Source: Dokdonella_A sp963758365 (GTDB taxonomy: Bacteria; Pseudomonadota; Gammaproteobacteria; Xanthomonadales; Rhodanobacteraceae). Taken from it: DNA of 64,000 nucleotides. Below the pieces are notes generated by a model. That model saw only the letters and a program-made list of their open reading frames with translations, was not told the origin of the DNA and searched no databases. The translations under genes were made by a program, and so were the position numbers. Below, piece by piece: positions 16,100 through 24,978 of this stretch (position 1 is its first letter; every line of letters begins with the position of its first letter). The stretch spans positions 806,001 through 870,000 of the forward strand of contig CAVWVB010000001.1 in assembly GCA_963758365.1 (NCBI GenBank), in the 5' to 3' direction.

Positions 16100-17548
16100 A
16101 TGTATCTCGAACTGGACGGACAGGGCGCGCGCTACGCGCAGCTGATCCGCGCATTGAAAGGCGCGATCCTCGACGGACGCTTCGTCGCCGGCGCGCGCCT
16201 GCCGGCCAGCCGGACGCTCGCGCGCGAGCTCGACCTGTCGCGCAATACGGTGCTCGCGGCCTACGAGCAGCTGCAGGCCGAGGGTTTCCTGCTCGGCAGG
16301 GTCGGCTCGGGCAGCTTCGTGGCCAATGTCGGCAGCGCGACGCCGCACCGGCACGCCGCGAACACCCTGATCGCGCCGCTGTCTGCGTTTGCGCGGCGCG
16401 CGCTGGCCAACACCGATGGACGGCGCATTCCGGGCCACCAGCACGGCGATCTGCGCTACGACCTCCAGTACGGCCTGCCATTGGCCAACCCGCTGCTCGG
16501 CAGCGTCTGGCGGCGCGCGGTCAGCCGCGCGGCCGAACATGTCGATTTCGACTATCCGGATGCGCAGGGCCTGCGCGCATTGCGCGAGCAGGTCTGCGAC
16601 TACCTCGCGCGGCGCCGCGGAGTGCCCGCAACGCCCGAGGATGTACTCGTCGTTTCCGGTACCCAGCAGGCGTTCGCGCTGGCCGCGCGCGTGCTCCTGG
16701 AGACCGGCGACAGCGTGGTTCTCGAAGACCCGCACTACCGCGGTGCGCGTCAGGCGTTTGCCGCGCATGGCGCGCACGCGCGCGGCTGCCCGGTGGATGC
16801 GGATGGCCTCGTGCCCGCAGCGCTGCCCGCGAGCGCGCGCCTCGCGGTGGTCACGCCCTCGCACCAGTTTCCGACCGGGGCGCTGTTGCCGCTGGCACGG
16901 CGCATCGAGCTGCTGGACTGGGCGTCGCAACGCCACGCGTGGTTGATCGAGGACGACTACGATGGCGAATTCCGCTACGGCGGGCGGCCGCTCGCCGCGC
17001 TCAAGTCGCTAGACCGCGATGGCCGGGTGATCTATATCGGCAGCTTCTCGAAGGCCTTGTTTCCGGCCCTGCGACTCGGCTACATGGTGCTGCCGGGCGC
17101 GCTGCGCGACGCATTCATCGCCGCGAAATGGCTCGAGGATCGCGGCTGCAATGCGCTCGACCAGGCCGCGCTCGCGAGCTTCATCGCCGATGGCGGTTTC
17201 GAACGTCATCTGCGTCGGGCGGCCGTCGCACTGCGCGCGCGGCGCAGCGCGATGCTGAACGGACTCAGGCGGCATGCCGCGGATGCCGTCGAAGTCGTCG
17301 ATTCCAATGCTGGCATGCACCTGACCGCATGGCTGACCCGCGCCAATCACGGCGACTGCGAGGCCCTCGTCGCACACGCACGCTCGCGTGGACTCGGTCT
17401 GTACACGGTTGCGCCGTACTGCCTGAAGACGCCGCCGCGGCCGGGTCTCGTGCTCGGCTACGCCGGACTGCCGCCCGCGGATATCGAGGCTGCAATGCGC
17501 CTGTTTGGCAAGTGTCTGGCAGAGACCGGGCTGAGGGCCGCGGCGTAG
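16100..17548 (+). CDS. MocR-family PLP-dependent transcriptional regulator
   Basis: This 482-residue GntR-HTH/aminotransferase fusion has an N-terminal winged helix (residues about 5-75) with GARLPASRTLARELDLSRNTVLAAYEQLQAEGFL. It is followed by a fold-type-I aminotransferase domain with DYPDAQGLRALREQV, LIEDDYDGEFRY and IGSFSKALFPALRLGY (PLP-binding Lys318). Three in-frame ATGs exist (16085, 16088, 16100); 16100 has GGAG at proper spacing. It probably senses PLP or an amino-acid derivative and controls the divergent PNPOx-like/GNAT pair. Confidence 0.92.
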   Translation: MYLELDGQGARYAQLIRALKGAILDGRFVAGARLPASRTLARELDLSRNTVLAAYEQLQAEGFLLGRVGSGSFVANVGSATPHRHAANTLIAPLSAFARRALANTDGRRIPGHQHGDLRYDLQYGLPLANPLLGSVWRRAVSRAAEHVDFDYPDAQGLRALREQVCDYLARRRGVPATPEDVLVVSGTQQAFALAARVLLETGDSVVLEDPHYRGARQAFAAHGAHARGCPVDADGLVPAALPASARLAVVTPSHQFPTGALLPLARRIELLDWASQRHAWLIEDDYDGEFRYGGRPLAALKSLDRDGRVIYIGSFSKALFPALRLGYMVLPGALRDAFIAAKWLEDRGCNALDQAALASFIADGGFERHLRRAAVALRARRSAMLNGLRRHAADAVEVVDSNAGMHLTAWLTRANHGDCEALVAHARSRGLGLYTVAPYCLKTPPRPGLVLGYAGLPPADIEAAMRLFGKCLAETGLRAAA

Positions 17549-17774
17549 GGTTCGCGGGATCGCGTGGCTGACCCCTGCGATGCGGGCAGACGATGAAACG
17601 GAACGCTCGCCGTGGCGTCGAGCCGCAAGTGCCTGCCGCGATGCGTCCCGATGCGGATCCATCCCGCGTTGAAGATGTGCCGTGCCATCCCAATGTCGAC
17701 GACGAGCAGCCTCGCGCTGCCGCCGTCATAATGGCCGAACGACGACGTCGCGGCCGCCGCAGCCGCAGGAAACC

Positions 17775-18332
17775 ATGGGCGCCTACAGCCAGACATCCGA
17801 ACCGATCCGCTTCGAGCGCGACTGCGATGCGGTGATGGTGCCGCAGGGCGACGTGGTCAGCCTGCCCGCCGGTCAGGTCGGTTACATCACCCAGGCGCTC
17901 GGCGGCAGCTTCACCGTGTATGTGGAAGGCAACCTGTTCCGGATCCGCGGCGCCGATGCGGACGCACTCGGCAAGGAGACTCCCGCAGCGCTCGAACTGG
18001 CCGACGACGCGGCAGACGCCGACGTCGAGAAGCTGGTCTGGCAGCAGTTGCGTACGTGTTTCGACCCGGAGATACCGATCGATATCGTCGAGCTCGGGCT
18101 GGTCTACGACTGTGAGCTCGAGCATCTCGATGACGGCCGGCGCAAGGTCAACGTGCGCATGACCCTGACCGCACCCGGTTGCGGCATGGGCGAGATCCTC
18201 GTCGACGACGTGCGCACCAAGCTGGAAATGATCCCGACCGTCGCCGAAGCCGATGTCGATCTGGTATTCGATCCGCCGTGGAACCAGAACATGATGTCGG
18301 AGGCCGCGCGGCTCGAGACCGGCATGCTGTAG
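17775..18332 (+). CDS. sufT: Putative Fe-S cluster assembly protein SufT
   Basis: The 185-residue protein contains a C-terminal MIP18/DUF59 domain (about residues 80-175) with DPEIPIDIVELGLVYDCEL and LTAPGCGMGEILVDDV (conserved Cys), ending DPPWNQNMMSEAARLETGML. These features and the N-terminal domain match SufT, an auxiliary Fe-S maturation factor. A GCAGGAA ribosome-binding site precedes the ATG at 17775. No suf operon is visible here, so this is an orphan sufT. Confidence 0.9.
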   Translation: MGAYSQTSEPIRFERDCDAVMVPQGDVVSLPAGQVGYITQALGGSFTVYVEGNLFRIRGADADALGKETPAALELADDAADADVEKLVWQQLRTCFDPEIPIDIVELGLVYDCELEHLDDGRRKVNVRMTLTAPGCGMGEILVDDVRTKLEMIPTVAEADVDLVFDPPWNQNMMSEAARLETGML

Positions 18333-18539
18333 CAGCGCGGCAGTCTCGGGTAGCGGGCGTGCGCGCGTTGCAGGGGTGATGACTACGCGTGCTCAAACGG
18401 GTTTCGCGGCGCTGCATGCGCGTCTCGGTCGGGCGAGGCAATCGCCACATTCCTCTCGGGCACCACGATCCACGTCGCGGTCCGCCTCCCGAATAGACGC
18501 TACAGTCCGCCAGCATCGAGATGTTCCCGGAGTCGAGCC

Positions 18540-18959
18540 ATGAAACGCCGCCTGCACCTGATCTCGCTGGTACTTCTCGCCGTCAGTCTGATCTATGACA
18601 TCGTCGTCTGGGGCGCGCTGCCGCTTCTTCCCGGCGTCGGCGCGGCGATTGCCGAGTCGGCCAGGCGCGAGGCGCCCATCGCGGCCACGTATATCGCGAT
18701 CGGCAGTCCGCTCGACGCGGCGATGTCGCCCTTGCAGGACTTCGGCCAGCGGCGCCTGACTGCGGCCTTCGGCGAGGGCTTCGAGCGCATCCAGGCTGAC
18801 AACACGGTCGCGATGGACCTGATCTTCAACACGACATGGAACGGTCAGCATCGCTGGATCAAGTTCATGTACTGGGCGCCGGTCGTGCTGATCTTGCTCA
18901 GCGTCTCGTTGTGGTCGCGCCGGCCGCGTCAGGTGCGCATGATCGGTCGCCGCCGTTGA
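18540..18959 (+). CDS. Hypothetical two-helix membrane protein
   Basis: A 139-residue protein with an N-terminal hydrophobic helix (HLISLVLLAVSLIYDIVVWGALPLL), a soluble middle section rich in Ala/Glu, and a C-terminal helix (YWAPVVLILLSVSLW) followed by basic residues. The middle part would lie in the periplasm. No family was recognised. It stands alone between sufT and the convergent asparaginase-like gene. Confidence 0.6.
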   Translation: MKRRLHLISLVLLAVSLIYDIVVWGALPLLPGVGAAIAESARREAPIAATYIAIGSPLDAAMSPLQDFGQRRLTAAFGEGFERIQADNTVAMDLIFNTTWNGQHRWIKFMYWAPVVLILLSVSLWSRRPRQVRMIGRRR

Positions 18960-19038
18960 GCGCCCGCGCGCGGCGTGGAGGCCGCCGTCTCCTGCAGATC
19001 GTGCAGGCAGCGCCCGCAGCGAAGCGCAGTGCGACGGG

Positions 19039-19530
19039 TCAGGACTGTGCGGATTCGAAGCGGTTGGCGTCGCGGTTCTTGCGTACGCGAGCCGGATCCC
19101 AGATGCGCCCGTTCATCGCGATGTAGACGCCGTCCGCCAGGGTCTGCACCGCACCGACCGCGCAACCGATGTTGAAGACCGCGTCCGAGCCCTTGAACAG
19201 TGCGGGGTTGAGCGCGCCGGTCAGCACGATGACCTTGCCGGCAATGCCGGTCAGCGCGCGTGCGGTCTCGACCATCGTGTCGGTGCCATGGGTGACGAGA
19301 ACGTGGCGATGCGGCTGCCGCTCGATCGCCGCACGCACCGCCGCGCGGTCGTCGGCGTCGATGTGCAGGCTGTCCTTGCGCAGTACCGGCACGACATCGA
19401 ACGTGAACGCGACGCCGAGCGCCTGCAGAATCTCGCCGATCTGCGGCTCGCCGATCTGGAACGTGGACTTGTCGTCGAAATAGATCTTGTCGATCGTGCC
19501 GCCGGTGGTGACGATGCCGAGGTGCTGCAT
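19039..19530 (-). CDS. Short asparaginase-domain protein
   Basis: This 163-residue protein carries both threonine motifs of type I/II asparaginases: GIVTTGGTIDKIYFD at the N terminus and LVTHGTDTMVETA near residue 80. It stops after about half of the usual 330-residue enzyme, lacking the C-terminal domain. Short asparaginase-like proteins of this size are known in proteobacteria. Whether it is catalytically active on Asn is not evident. No signal peptide. It is 36 bases downstream of the AidB-like gene, so possibly co-transcribed. Confidence 0.8.
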   Translation of the reverse strand: MQHLGIVTTGGTIDKIYFDDKSTFQIGEPQIGEILQALGVAFTFDVVPVLRKDSLHIDADDRAAVRAAIERQPHRHVLVTHGTDTMVETARALTGIAGKVIVLTGALNPALFKGSDAVFNIGCAVGAVQTLADGVYIAMNGRIWDPARVRKNRDANRFESAQS

Positions 19531-19566
19531 GGGCGGGAGGTCCTGCGCTGGGGCGGCGACGCCGCT

Positions 19567-21222
19567 TCAAATGCGGCCATTGTCGGCGAGCGCCGCAACC
19601 GCGTCCATCGCGGGCGCGGCCGGCAGCGCAAGACCACCCTGCGCGAACAGGGTAAGCGCCGCGCCGGCCCGCGCGTCGCCGAGTTCGCGCATCGCCCAAG
19701 CGGCATGGCGGGCGAGCAGGGCCGCGGCGAAGTTGCGTGCGAGGGTCATCGCGAGTACCCGCGCACCACCCTCGAGCACATCGCGCGATCCCGCGTGCGC
19801 GTCCAGCCAGTGTCGACATCGTGCAAGGGCCGTTGCCACGCCATGCGCGTCGCCGCCGGCTGCGCCGAGCAGCGCGTCCGCGGCGCGGATCATCGGATCG
19901 ATTCCGTTCGCCGCGAGTGCGCGCAGACTGTCGAGCGCGAGCACGTTGGTCGTACCCTCCCAGATCGGAAACACCTGTGCATCGCGCAGCAGTTGCGGGA
20001 TGCCGGTGTTCTCGATGTAGCCCGCGCCACCGAACGCCTCGCAGGTTTCCGTCGCGATGCGCACCGCGAGCTTGCCGGTCCAGAGCTTGGCCAGCGGAGT
20101 CAGCAGGCGCAGCAGCAATCTTTCATCCTCCGATGCAACGCCCGTTTCGACGCGTCCCAGCAACGCAGCGGAGAAAAACACCAGCTGGAACGCGGCTTCG
20201 AACTCCGCCTGCATCGACGACAGGGTCGCGCGGTGCAACGGCTGCACGATCAGCGTGCGCCCGAATGCCTCGCGCCGCGCCGCGTAGTCGAACGCGAGCG
20301 CGAGACAGCGGCGCATCGTCGCGAGCGCACAGATCGCGTTCCAGGTGCGCGTCACGTTGAGCATCGGCGCGATGGCGCGCACGCCATGCGCAAGTTCCCC
20401 GACCGGTTCGGCGAGAGTGCCTTCGAGACGGATCTCCGCGGTCGGCAGTTCGCGTGTGCCGAGCTTGTCCTTGAGGCGGTCGATGCGAATGCCGTTCCAG
20501 CGCCCGGCACTGTCACGGGCCTCCACGAAGAACAAGGCCAGCGCGTCGGCGCCGGTACCGGCACCCTCGGGCCTCGCAAGGGTCAGCGCCATGTCGCCGA
20601 TCACCGCAGACGTGAACCATTTTCGACCATGCAGGCGCCAGCGACCGTCCGCATCGCGGCGCGCGAGCGTTTCCGTATGGCCGACATCGGACCCGCCCGC
20701 AGTCTCGGTCATCCACTGGCCGGAGATCCACAAGGTCAGCGGATCGCGCGAGAGCAGGCGTGGCAGTGCGCGTTCGAGCAGCTTGCGCGCGGCAGACGCC
20801 TTGAGCGCGACGGCGGCGCCATCGCTCATCGCGAGCGGACAGGTGTGGAACTCGCTGGCGACGTGATAGAGATAGACGCGCGCGAACTGATCCACGCGTG
20901 CGTGCTCGGCGAAATGCGTTTCGTGTCCGGCAGCGACGAAGCCGAAGCGCGTGGTCATCGCGGCCCCGCATTGCCAGACCGGCGTGATGTCGATGCGATC
21001 GATGCGGTCTCCCCAGGCATCCCACCGGGTCAGGACCGGTTCCCGCGGCGGCTGCGTCCGCGCGCCGTCCCAGGCCGTCGCGGCGTGCGCGCCGAGTTCG
21101 ATCAGGTCGGCACTGATTGCGGCGAGAACGTCACGCGGCAGGACCCGTGCAAGTTGCTCGCGCAGGACGCGGTCGTCGTGATACTGGTTGCCGAGGCGCG
21201 GGGCGGACTGCACGAAACTCAT
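19567..21222 (-). CDS. aidB: AidB-family acyl-CoA dehydrogenase-like protein
   Basis: This 551-residue flavoprotein resembles E. coli AidB (adaptive response to alkylation). It has the N-terminal GNQYHDDRVLREQL, ISGQWMTETAGGSDVGHTET (FAD-binding, equivalent to the MTE..GGSDV motif), a GRKWFTSA strand, and the C-terminal CEAFGGAGYIENTGIP with WEGTTNVLALD. Known AidB binds DNA and protects against alkylators. The call rests on the match of those blocks; a general isovaleryl-CoA-dehydrogenase-like role is the alternative. The ATG at 21222 gives the family-typical N terminus. Confidence 0.85.
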   Translation of the reverse strand: MSFVQSAPRLGNQYHDDRVLREQLARVLPRDVLAAISADLIELGAHAATAWDGARTQPPREPVLTRWDAWGDRIDRIDITPVWQCGAAMTTRFGFVAAGHETHFAEHARVDQFARVYLYHVASEFHTCPLAMSDGAAVALKASAARKLLERALPRLLSRDPLTLWISGQWMTETAGGSDVGHTETLARRDADGRWRLHGRKWFTSAVIGDMALTLARPEGAGTGADALALFFVEARDSAGRWNGIRIDRLKDKLGTRELPTAEIRLEGTLAEPVGELAHGVRAIAPMLNVTRTWNAICALATMRRCLALAFDYAARREAFGRTLIVQPLHRATLSSMQAEFEAAFQLVFFSAALLGRVETGVASEDERLLLRLLTPLAKLWTGKLAVRIATETCEAFGGAGYIENTGIPQLLRDAQVFPIWEGTTNVLALDSLRALAANGIDPMIRAADALLGAAGGDAHGVATALARCRHWLDAHAGSRDVLEGGARVLAMTLARNFAAALLARHAAWAMRELGDARAGAALTLFAQGGLALPAAPAMDAVAALADNGRI

Positions 21223-21307
21223 TTGCGGGCGGCCGGAAAATGCTCCTGTCACGATACGCGCGTGGAACCGCGCGGAGCAAGACGCATGCGGGTCCGATCG
21301 TGTTCTT

Positions 21308-21889
21308 TCACGCGCCGCCGCAGTCGTGAACCTCCAGTCCGACAGACGCATACGCCGCAAGCACGTTATCCAGTACCTGCCGGTATTTGCACGCACGGCC
21401 CCCTCCGGCGGAGTTGTGCGTTTCGTACTCGATGATCCCGCGCATGAAGCGCGTCCAGGCGTGCAGTTGGCCGCTGCTCTCGACAAGAAACGCTCGCAGC
21501 CAGTCCGCGGCGGGATCGAAACACGCGTGACCTTCGAGGCACGCACGATTTCGCGCGAAGGAGACGGCTTCTTCGAGAACGCCGCGTCGCCATTCGCGAT
21601 AGCCGCCAGCCGAGTCGCGCACGAGCAGCGGGGCCGGAGCGTGCCAGCTCGCAAATGCCCGCAGCAGGTCCTGTTCCAGGGACCGGGCGTCACTCAGCTT
21701 GTCCGTGGCAACCAGCAGGCCGCGGTCGAGATCGAAGAAATCGAAAAAGCGGGAGTGGAAAGTCAGCCAGCGCCGCAGCGGGTCGCGTGAAAAGCCGACC
21801 TTGAACAGGTTGTCATCCCTGCATGGGAGCAGATAGACAAATGCGCGCCCGCGCGACCGGCATTCTGGGTAGGGGATGTCTTCCTGCAT
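21308..21889 (-). CDS. GIY-YIG nuclease-like protein
   Basis: The 193-residue protein begins with a GIY-YIG-type core: FVYLLPCRDDNLFKVGFSRDPLRRW, about residues 17-41, where VYLL and FKVGFS replace the two GIY/YIG strands, as in the T5orf172-like branch. The Arg of DPLRRW is the likely catalytic/phosphate-binding residue. The rest (GGYREWRRGVLEEAVSFARNRACLEGH, WTRFMRGIIEYE) is not recognised. Its cellular role is unknown. It is monocistronic, upstream of the AidB-like gene with an 85-base gap. Confidence 0.65.
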   Translation of the reverse strand: MQEDIPYPECRSRGRAFVYLLPCRDDNLFKVGFSRDPLRRWLTFHSRFFDFFDLDRGLLVATDKLSDARSLEQDLLRAFASWHAPAPLLVRDSAGGYREWRRGVLEEAVSFARNRACLEGHACFDPAADWLRAFLVESSGQLHAWTRFMRGIIEYETHNSAGGGRACKYRQVLDNVLAAYASVGLEVHDCGGA

Positions 21890-22306
21890 CGCCGGTCAAT
21901 CTACCGCACCCGGGAATACCATCGACAGTCGGCTGCAGGCGCCGCTGCATTCGGCGTCGTGCCTGTAACTGAACCGACTCTGAGGAGAACAGCCCGCGCA
22001 GTCTCCATTAACTGGGCATTCGGGTGCGGCGCCATAGAGTCCGGCTGACCCGTGCCGCTGGGTGGGGACTCGGGTCGTCGCCATTTCCATCAGCTTTCCT
22101 AAAGCGCTCGTTGCAACAAACGTGCAGGAGGTTCTGTCGACGCGTAGTCGATTTTGAATCCGGGGCACGCAGCTTTTTCGCTGCGGCGAACGGGTCGCCA
22201 CCTGTCCTCAAGCAATGACCGGCACGGCGCTCGACGAGGAAAATCGACCGACTTTCGATGCGAACCTCTTGCAGTCATCGTCCGATGTAATCCACGGGAG
22301 TAATTC
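21890..22306. other. Intergenic region upstream of the DUF3309 gene
   Basis: These 417 bases show no convincing reading frame, RNA gene or repeat. Composition is lower in GC than the flanking genes, as is usual for a divergent promoter region. GGGAG precedes the DUF3309 ATG. Confidence 0.4.
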
Positions 22307-22465
22307 ATGAGCACTGGCGCCATTATTCTCATCATCCTCGTACTGCTCCTCATCTTCGGTCTCCCAACCTGGCCCTATAGCCGTGGCTGGGGCTGGTATC
22401 CGAGCGGTGGCCTGGGTCTGCTCGTCGTCATTCTGATCATCCTGGTCCTGCTGGGCAGGATTTGA
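22307..22465 (+). CDS. DUF3309 family miniprotein
   Basis: This 52-residue, almost entirely hydrophobic protein has a first helix (AIILIILVLLLIFGLPTW), a turn YSRGWGWYPSGGLG, and a second helix (LLVVILIILVLLG). The W-P-Y/GWGWYPSGG turn between two helices is the DUF3309 signature. These proteins are common, of unknown function, and often linked to stress-induced loci. The ribosome-binding site GGGAG is eight bases upstream. It lies upstream of a histidine kinase gene with a 267-base gap. Confidence 0.88.
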   Translation: MSTGAIILIILVLLLIFGLPTWPYSRGWGWYPSGGLGLLVVILIILVLLGRI

Positions 22466-22732
22466 GCTGATCGCCTCGGTCCATGATGCGGGTGCGGCGC
22501 GGCCGGAGACCCGGTCGCGCCCGTACCGGCTTCGGCCGTGTGCCCCGCCCGGGATCCTGTGAGGCAGCCAGAAGAGGCAGGTGCGGTCCGCAGGCCGGTG
22601 CCCGCTCCTCGATGTCGACGGGTGGGCTGCCGAGTCGACAGGCGAGCTCGCAGCCGCGCCCCCGCGAATCCGGGTCAGGTCGAGTCCACGTGACGGGAAA
22701 CGCCGGCGACGACTGGCACCCGCTGGAGAATT

Positions 22733-24523
22733 GTGGGACAAGGTGCGACCGTCACGGGCCGCGGGGCGACCTTGCGATTCAACGTATTTTCATCGGCCAA
22801 TCTGCGTCTGCTCGGCATGCTTGGCAGCCTCGTTGTCATCGTCGTCGGAGCCTATCTGGTCCGAAGCAACCGCGAGACCGACTCGGAGATGGCATTGCGC
22901 TGGGTCGCGCATACCCACGAGGTGCGCGCGGCGCTCTATCAGCTGACGACCTCGTTGAACGACATGCAGGCAGCCGCACTGTCCGCCGAGATCAGCGGCA
23001 GCGAGGACATGCTAGGTCGATACCAGGATGCACGGCGGGCGTATCCGCCGCTCGTTGACCGGTTGCGCAATCTCACGATCGACAACCCGGAGCAGCAGGA
23101 ACGGGTAGGCATGCTGCGTGCACGCATCGAGGAGCGCGTCGCGTTGTTCGATCGCGCATTGCGACGGACCGGCAGGGATGCGCAGCCGCTTGCCGCGGAG
23201 CTCGGGCGGTTTCCGGTCGACGATATCACCGACGCGATCCTCGAGCACGAGCAGCGCCTGGTGCGCGTTCGCGAGCGGGCCGCCGATTCGAATGTGCGCC
23301 TGACGCGCTGGGTCGGCCTGGCCACGATGCTCGCGCAGATTCTGCTGCTCGGCACGGTTATCCTCGTTTCCGAACGTCACCTGCGACGCCGTGCTGTCGC
23401 CGAGAGGGAGGCGCGCCGCGCGGTCGACCGCGCCCGCTTGATCGTTGAAACAGTGCGTGAGCCGATCGCGGTGATCGGCTCCGATCTCAAGCTCATCCAG
23501 GTCAATCATGCGTTTGCGCAGTTCTACGGCTTGACCATTCCCGTCACCGGCGCGCTGACCGACATTCCGGTGTGGAACGACGCTGCATTGAATCAGCGTC
23601 TGCGCGACGTTTCGACGACCCGGCGCGAACTGTGGGATTTCGAGACCACCCAGCAGCTCGAGGGAGAAGTTCGGCGCGACGTGGTCGTCAACGCGCGGCC
23701 AATGGAGTTGCCGGAAATGGGCCATGTGTCCGCATTGCTCACGATCAGCGACATGACGATCCGCAAGCGGTCCGAGGGGCAGGTGCTCGAGCTCAACCGG
23801 CAACTTTCCGGCAAGATCGCACAGATCACCGAGGTCAATCGCGAACTCGAAGCGTTCTCGTATTCGGTCTCGCACGATCTGCGTGCACCGCTGCGACACA
23901 TCTCGGGGTTCGCCGACAAGCTGCGGCAGCGGGTCGGCGAGGCCGGTGACCCGAAGGTCCTTCACTATTGCGATGTCATCGCCGACTCGGCGCGGCGCAT
24001 GTCGATGCTGATCGAGGACCTGTTGAGCTATTCGCGCCTCGGCAGGCATGCGTTGAAGCTGCAGGCGGTCGATTTCCAGTCCCTCGTCGAGGAGGTACGA
24101 TCCACTTTGATGTCGGCGGCCGGGGATCGTGCGATCGAGTGGCGGATAGCGCCGCTGCCCGTGGCGATCGCGGACGCATCGTTGATGCGGCTGGTCTGGC
24201 AGAACCTGCTGGACAACGCGATCAAATATACTGGCGGAAAATCGCAGGCCCTGATCGAGATCGGCATCGACGACACGGGACCGGATGCACGGGTCTTCTG
24301 GGTCCGCGACAACGGCGTCGGTTTCGACATGGCCTACGCAAGGAAGCTGTTCGGGGTATTCCAGCGCCTGCACAAGGCGTCAGATTTTCCGGGAAGCGGC
24401 ATCGGTCTTGCGTCGGTCCGGCGCATCATCGCGCGGCATGGCGGCCAGACCTGGGCAGAGTCACAGCCGGGCCGGGGAGCGGTATTCAGTTTTTCTCTTC
24501 CGCGCCATGAATCGATCGATTGA
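22733..24523 (+). CDS. Membrane sensor histidine kinase (CHASE3-like/PAS/HisKA/HATPase)
   Basis: This 596-residue kinase starts at a GTG with GGAGAA four bases upstream. It has a first membrane helix at about residues 28-43, a helical extracytoplasmic sensor (residues about 45-190, CHASE3-like), a second helix (about 192-212), and a PAS-like domain (about 230-350). The HisKA motif FSYSVSHDLRAPLRHISGF carries phosphorylatable His381. The ATPase domain has NLLDNAIKYTG, VRDNGVGFDM and GSGIGLASVRRI. This HisKA class (phytochrome-like) usually pairs with Rcp1-type receivers, and one follows immediately. The signal is unknown. Confidence 0.9.
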   Translation: MGQGATVTGRGATLRFNVFSSANLRLLGMLGSLVVIVVGAYLVRSNRETDSEMALRWVAHTHEVRAALYQLTTSLNDMQAAALSAEISGSEDMLGRYQDARRAYPPLVDRLRNLTIDNPEQQERVGMLRARIEERVALFDRALRRTGRDAQPLAAELGRFPVDDITDAILEHEQRLVRVRERAADSNVRLTRWVGLATMLAQILLLGTVILVSERHLRRRAVAEREARRAVDRARLIVETVREPIAVIGSDLKLIQVNHAFAQFYGLTIPVTGALTDIPVWNDAALNQRLRDVSTTRRELWDFETTQQLEGEVRRDVVVNARPMELPEMGHVSALLTISDMTIRKRSEGQVLELNRQLSGKIAQITEVNRELEAFSYSVSHDLRAPLRHISGFADKLRQRVGEAGDPKVLHYCDVIADSARRMSMLIEDLLSYSRLGRHALKLQAVDFQSLVEEVRSTLMSAAGDRAIEWRIAPLPVAIADASLMRLVWQNLLDNAIKYTGGKSQALIEIGIDDTGPDARVFWVRDNGVGFDMAYARKLFGVFQRLHKASDFPGSGIGLASVRRIIARHGGQTWAESQPGRGAVFSFSLPRHESID

Positions 24524-24534
24524 GGAGGTTTGAG

Positions 24535-24978
24535 GTGATCAGGGAAATACGCACGATACTGCTCGTCGAGGACAGTCGTGCCGATGCGGAAATGACCATC
24601 GATGCGCTGCGCGAAGCGCATCTTGCCAATCCGATCGTGCATGTGGAAGACGGTGTCGAAGCCCTCGACTACCTGTATCGCAGGGCAGCCTACGCGGAGC
24701 GCGACCACGGCATCCCGGCGGTCGTGCTGCTGGACATCAAGATGCCGCGCATGGATGGCATCGAAGTATTGCGCGCGATCCGCGATGACGCGGCGACCCG
24801 GCGCATTCCCGTGGTGATCCTGTCGTCCTCGCGCGAAGAGTGCGACCTTGCCGCGAGCTGGGACCTCGGCGTCAATGCCTATGTCGTGAAGCCCGTCAAT
24901 GCAGACCAGTTCTTCGACGCCGTGCAGATGCTCGGCCAGTTCTGGGCGGTCATGAACGAGCCGGTGTCGGAAGGGTGA
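24535..24978 (+). CDS. Single-domain response regulator (Rcp1-like)
   Basis: This 147-residue receiver-only protein has ILLVEDSRADAEM (acidic pocket), phosphoacceptor Asp67 in VVLLDIKMPRMDG, VVILSSS (Thr/Ser switch) and AYVVKPVN (Lys). The GTG at 24535 was chosen because GAGGAGG lies seven bases upstream; an in-frame TTG at 24520 would overlap the kinase. It is probably phosphorylated by the preceding kinase and passes the signal by phosphotransfer or protein contact, having no output domain. It overlaps the next start (TGATG). Confidence 0.9.
   Translation: MIREIRTILLVEDSRADAEMTIDALREAHLANPIVHVEDGVEALDYLYRRAAYAERDHGIPAVVLLDIKMPRMDGIEVLRAIRDDAATRRIPVVILSSSREECDLAASWDLGVNAYVVKPVNADQFFDAVQMLGQFWAVMNEPVSEG

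Noticed and set aside
22208..22741. A minus-strand frame over the DUF3309 gene and the kinase leader
   Set aside because: Low-complexity Asp/Glu-rich reverse reading of the hydrophobic DUF3309 codons; not a gene.
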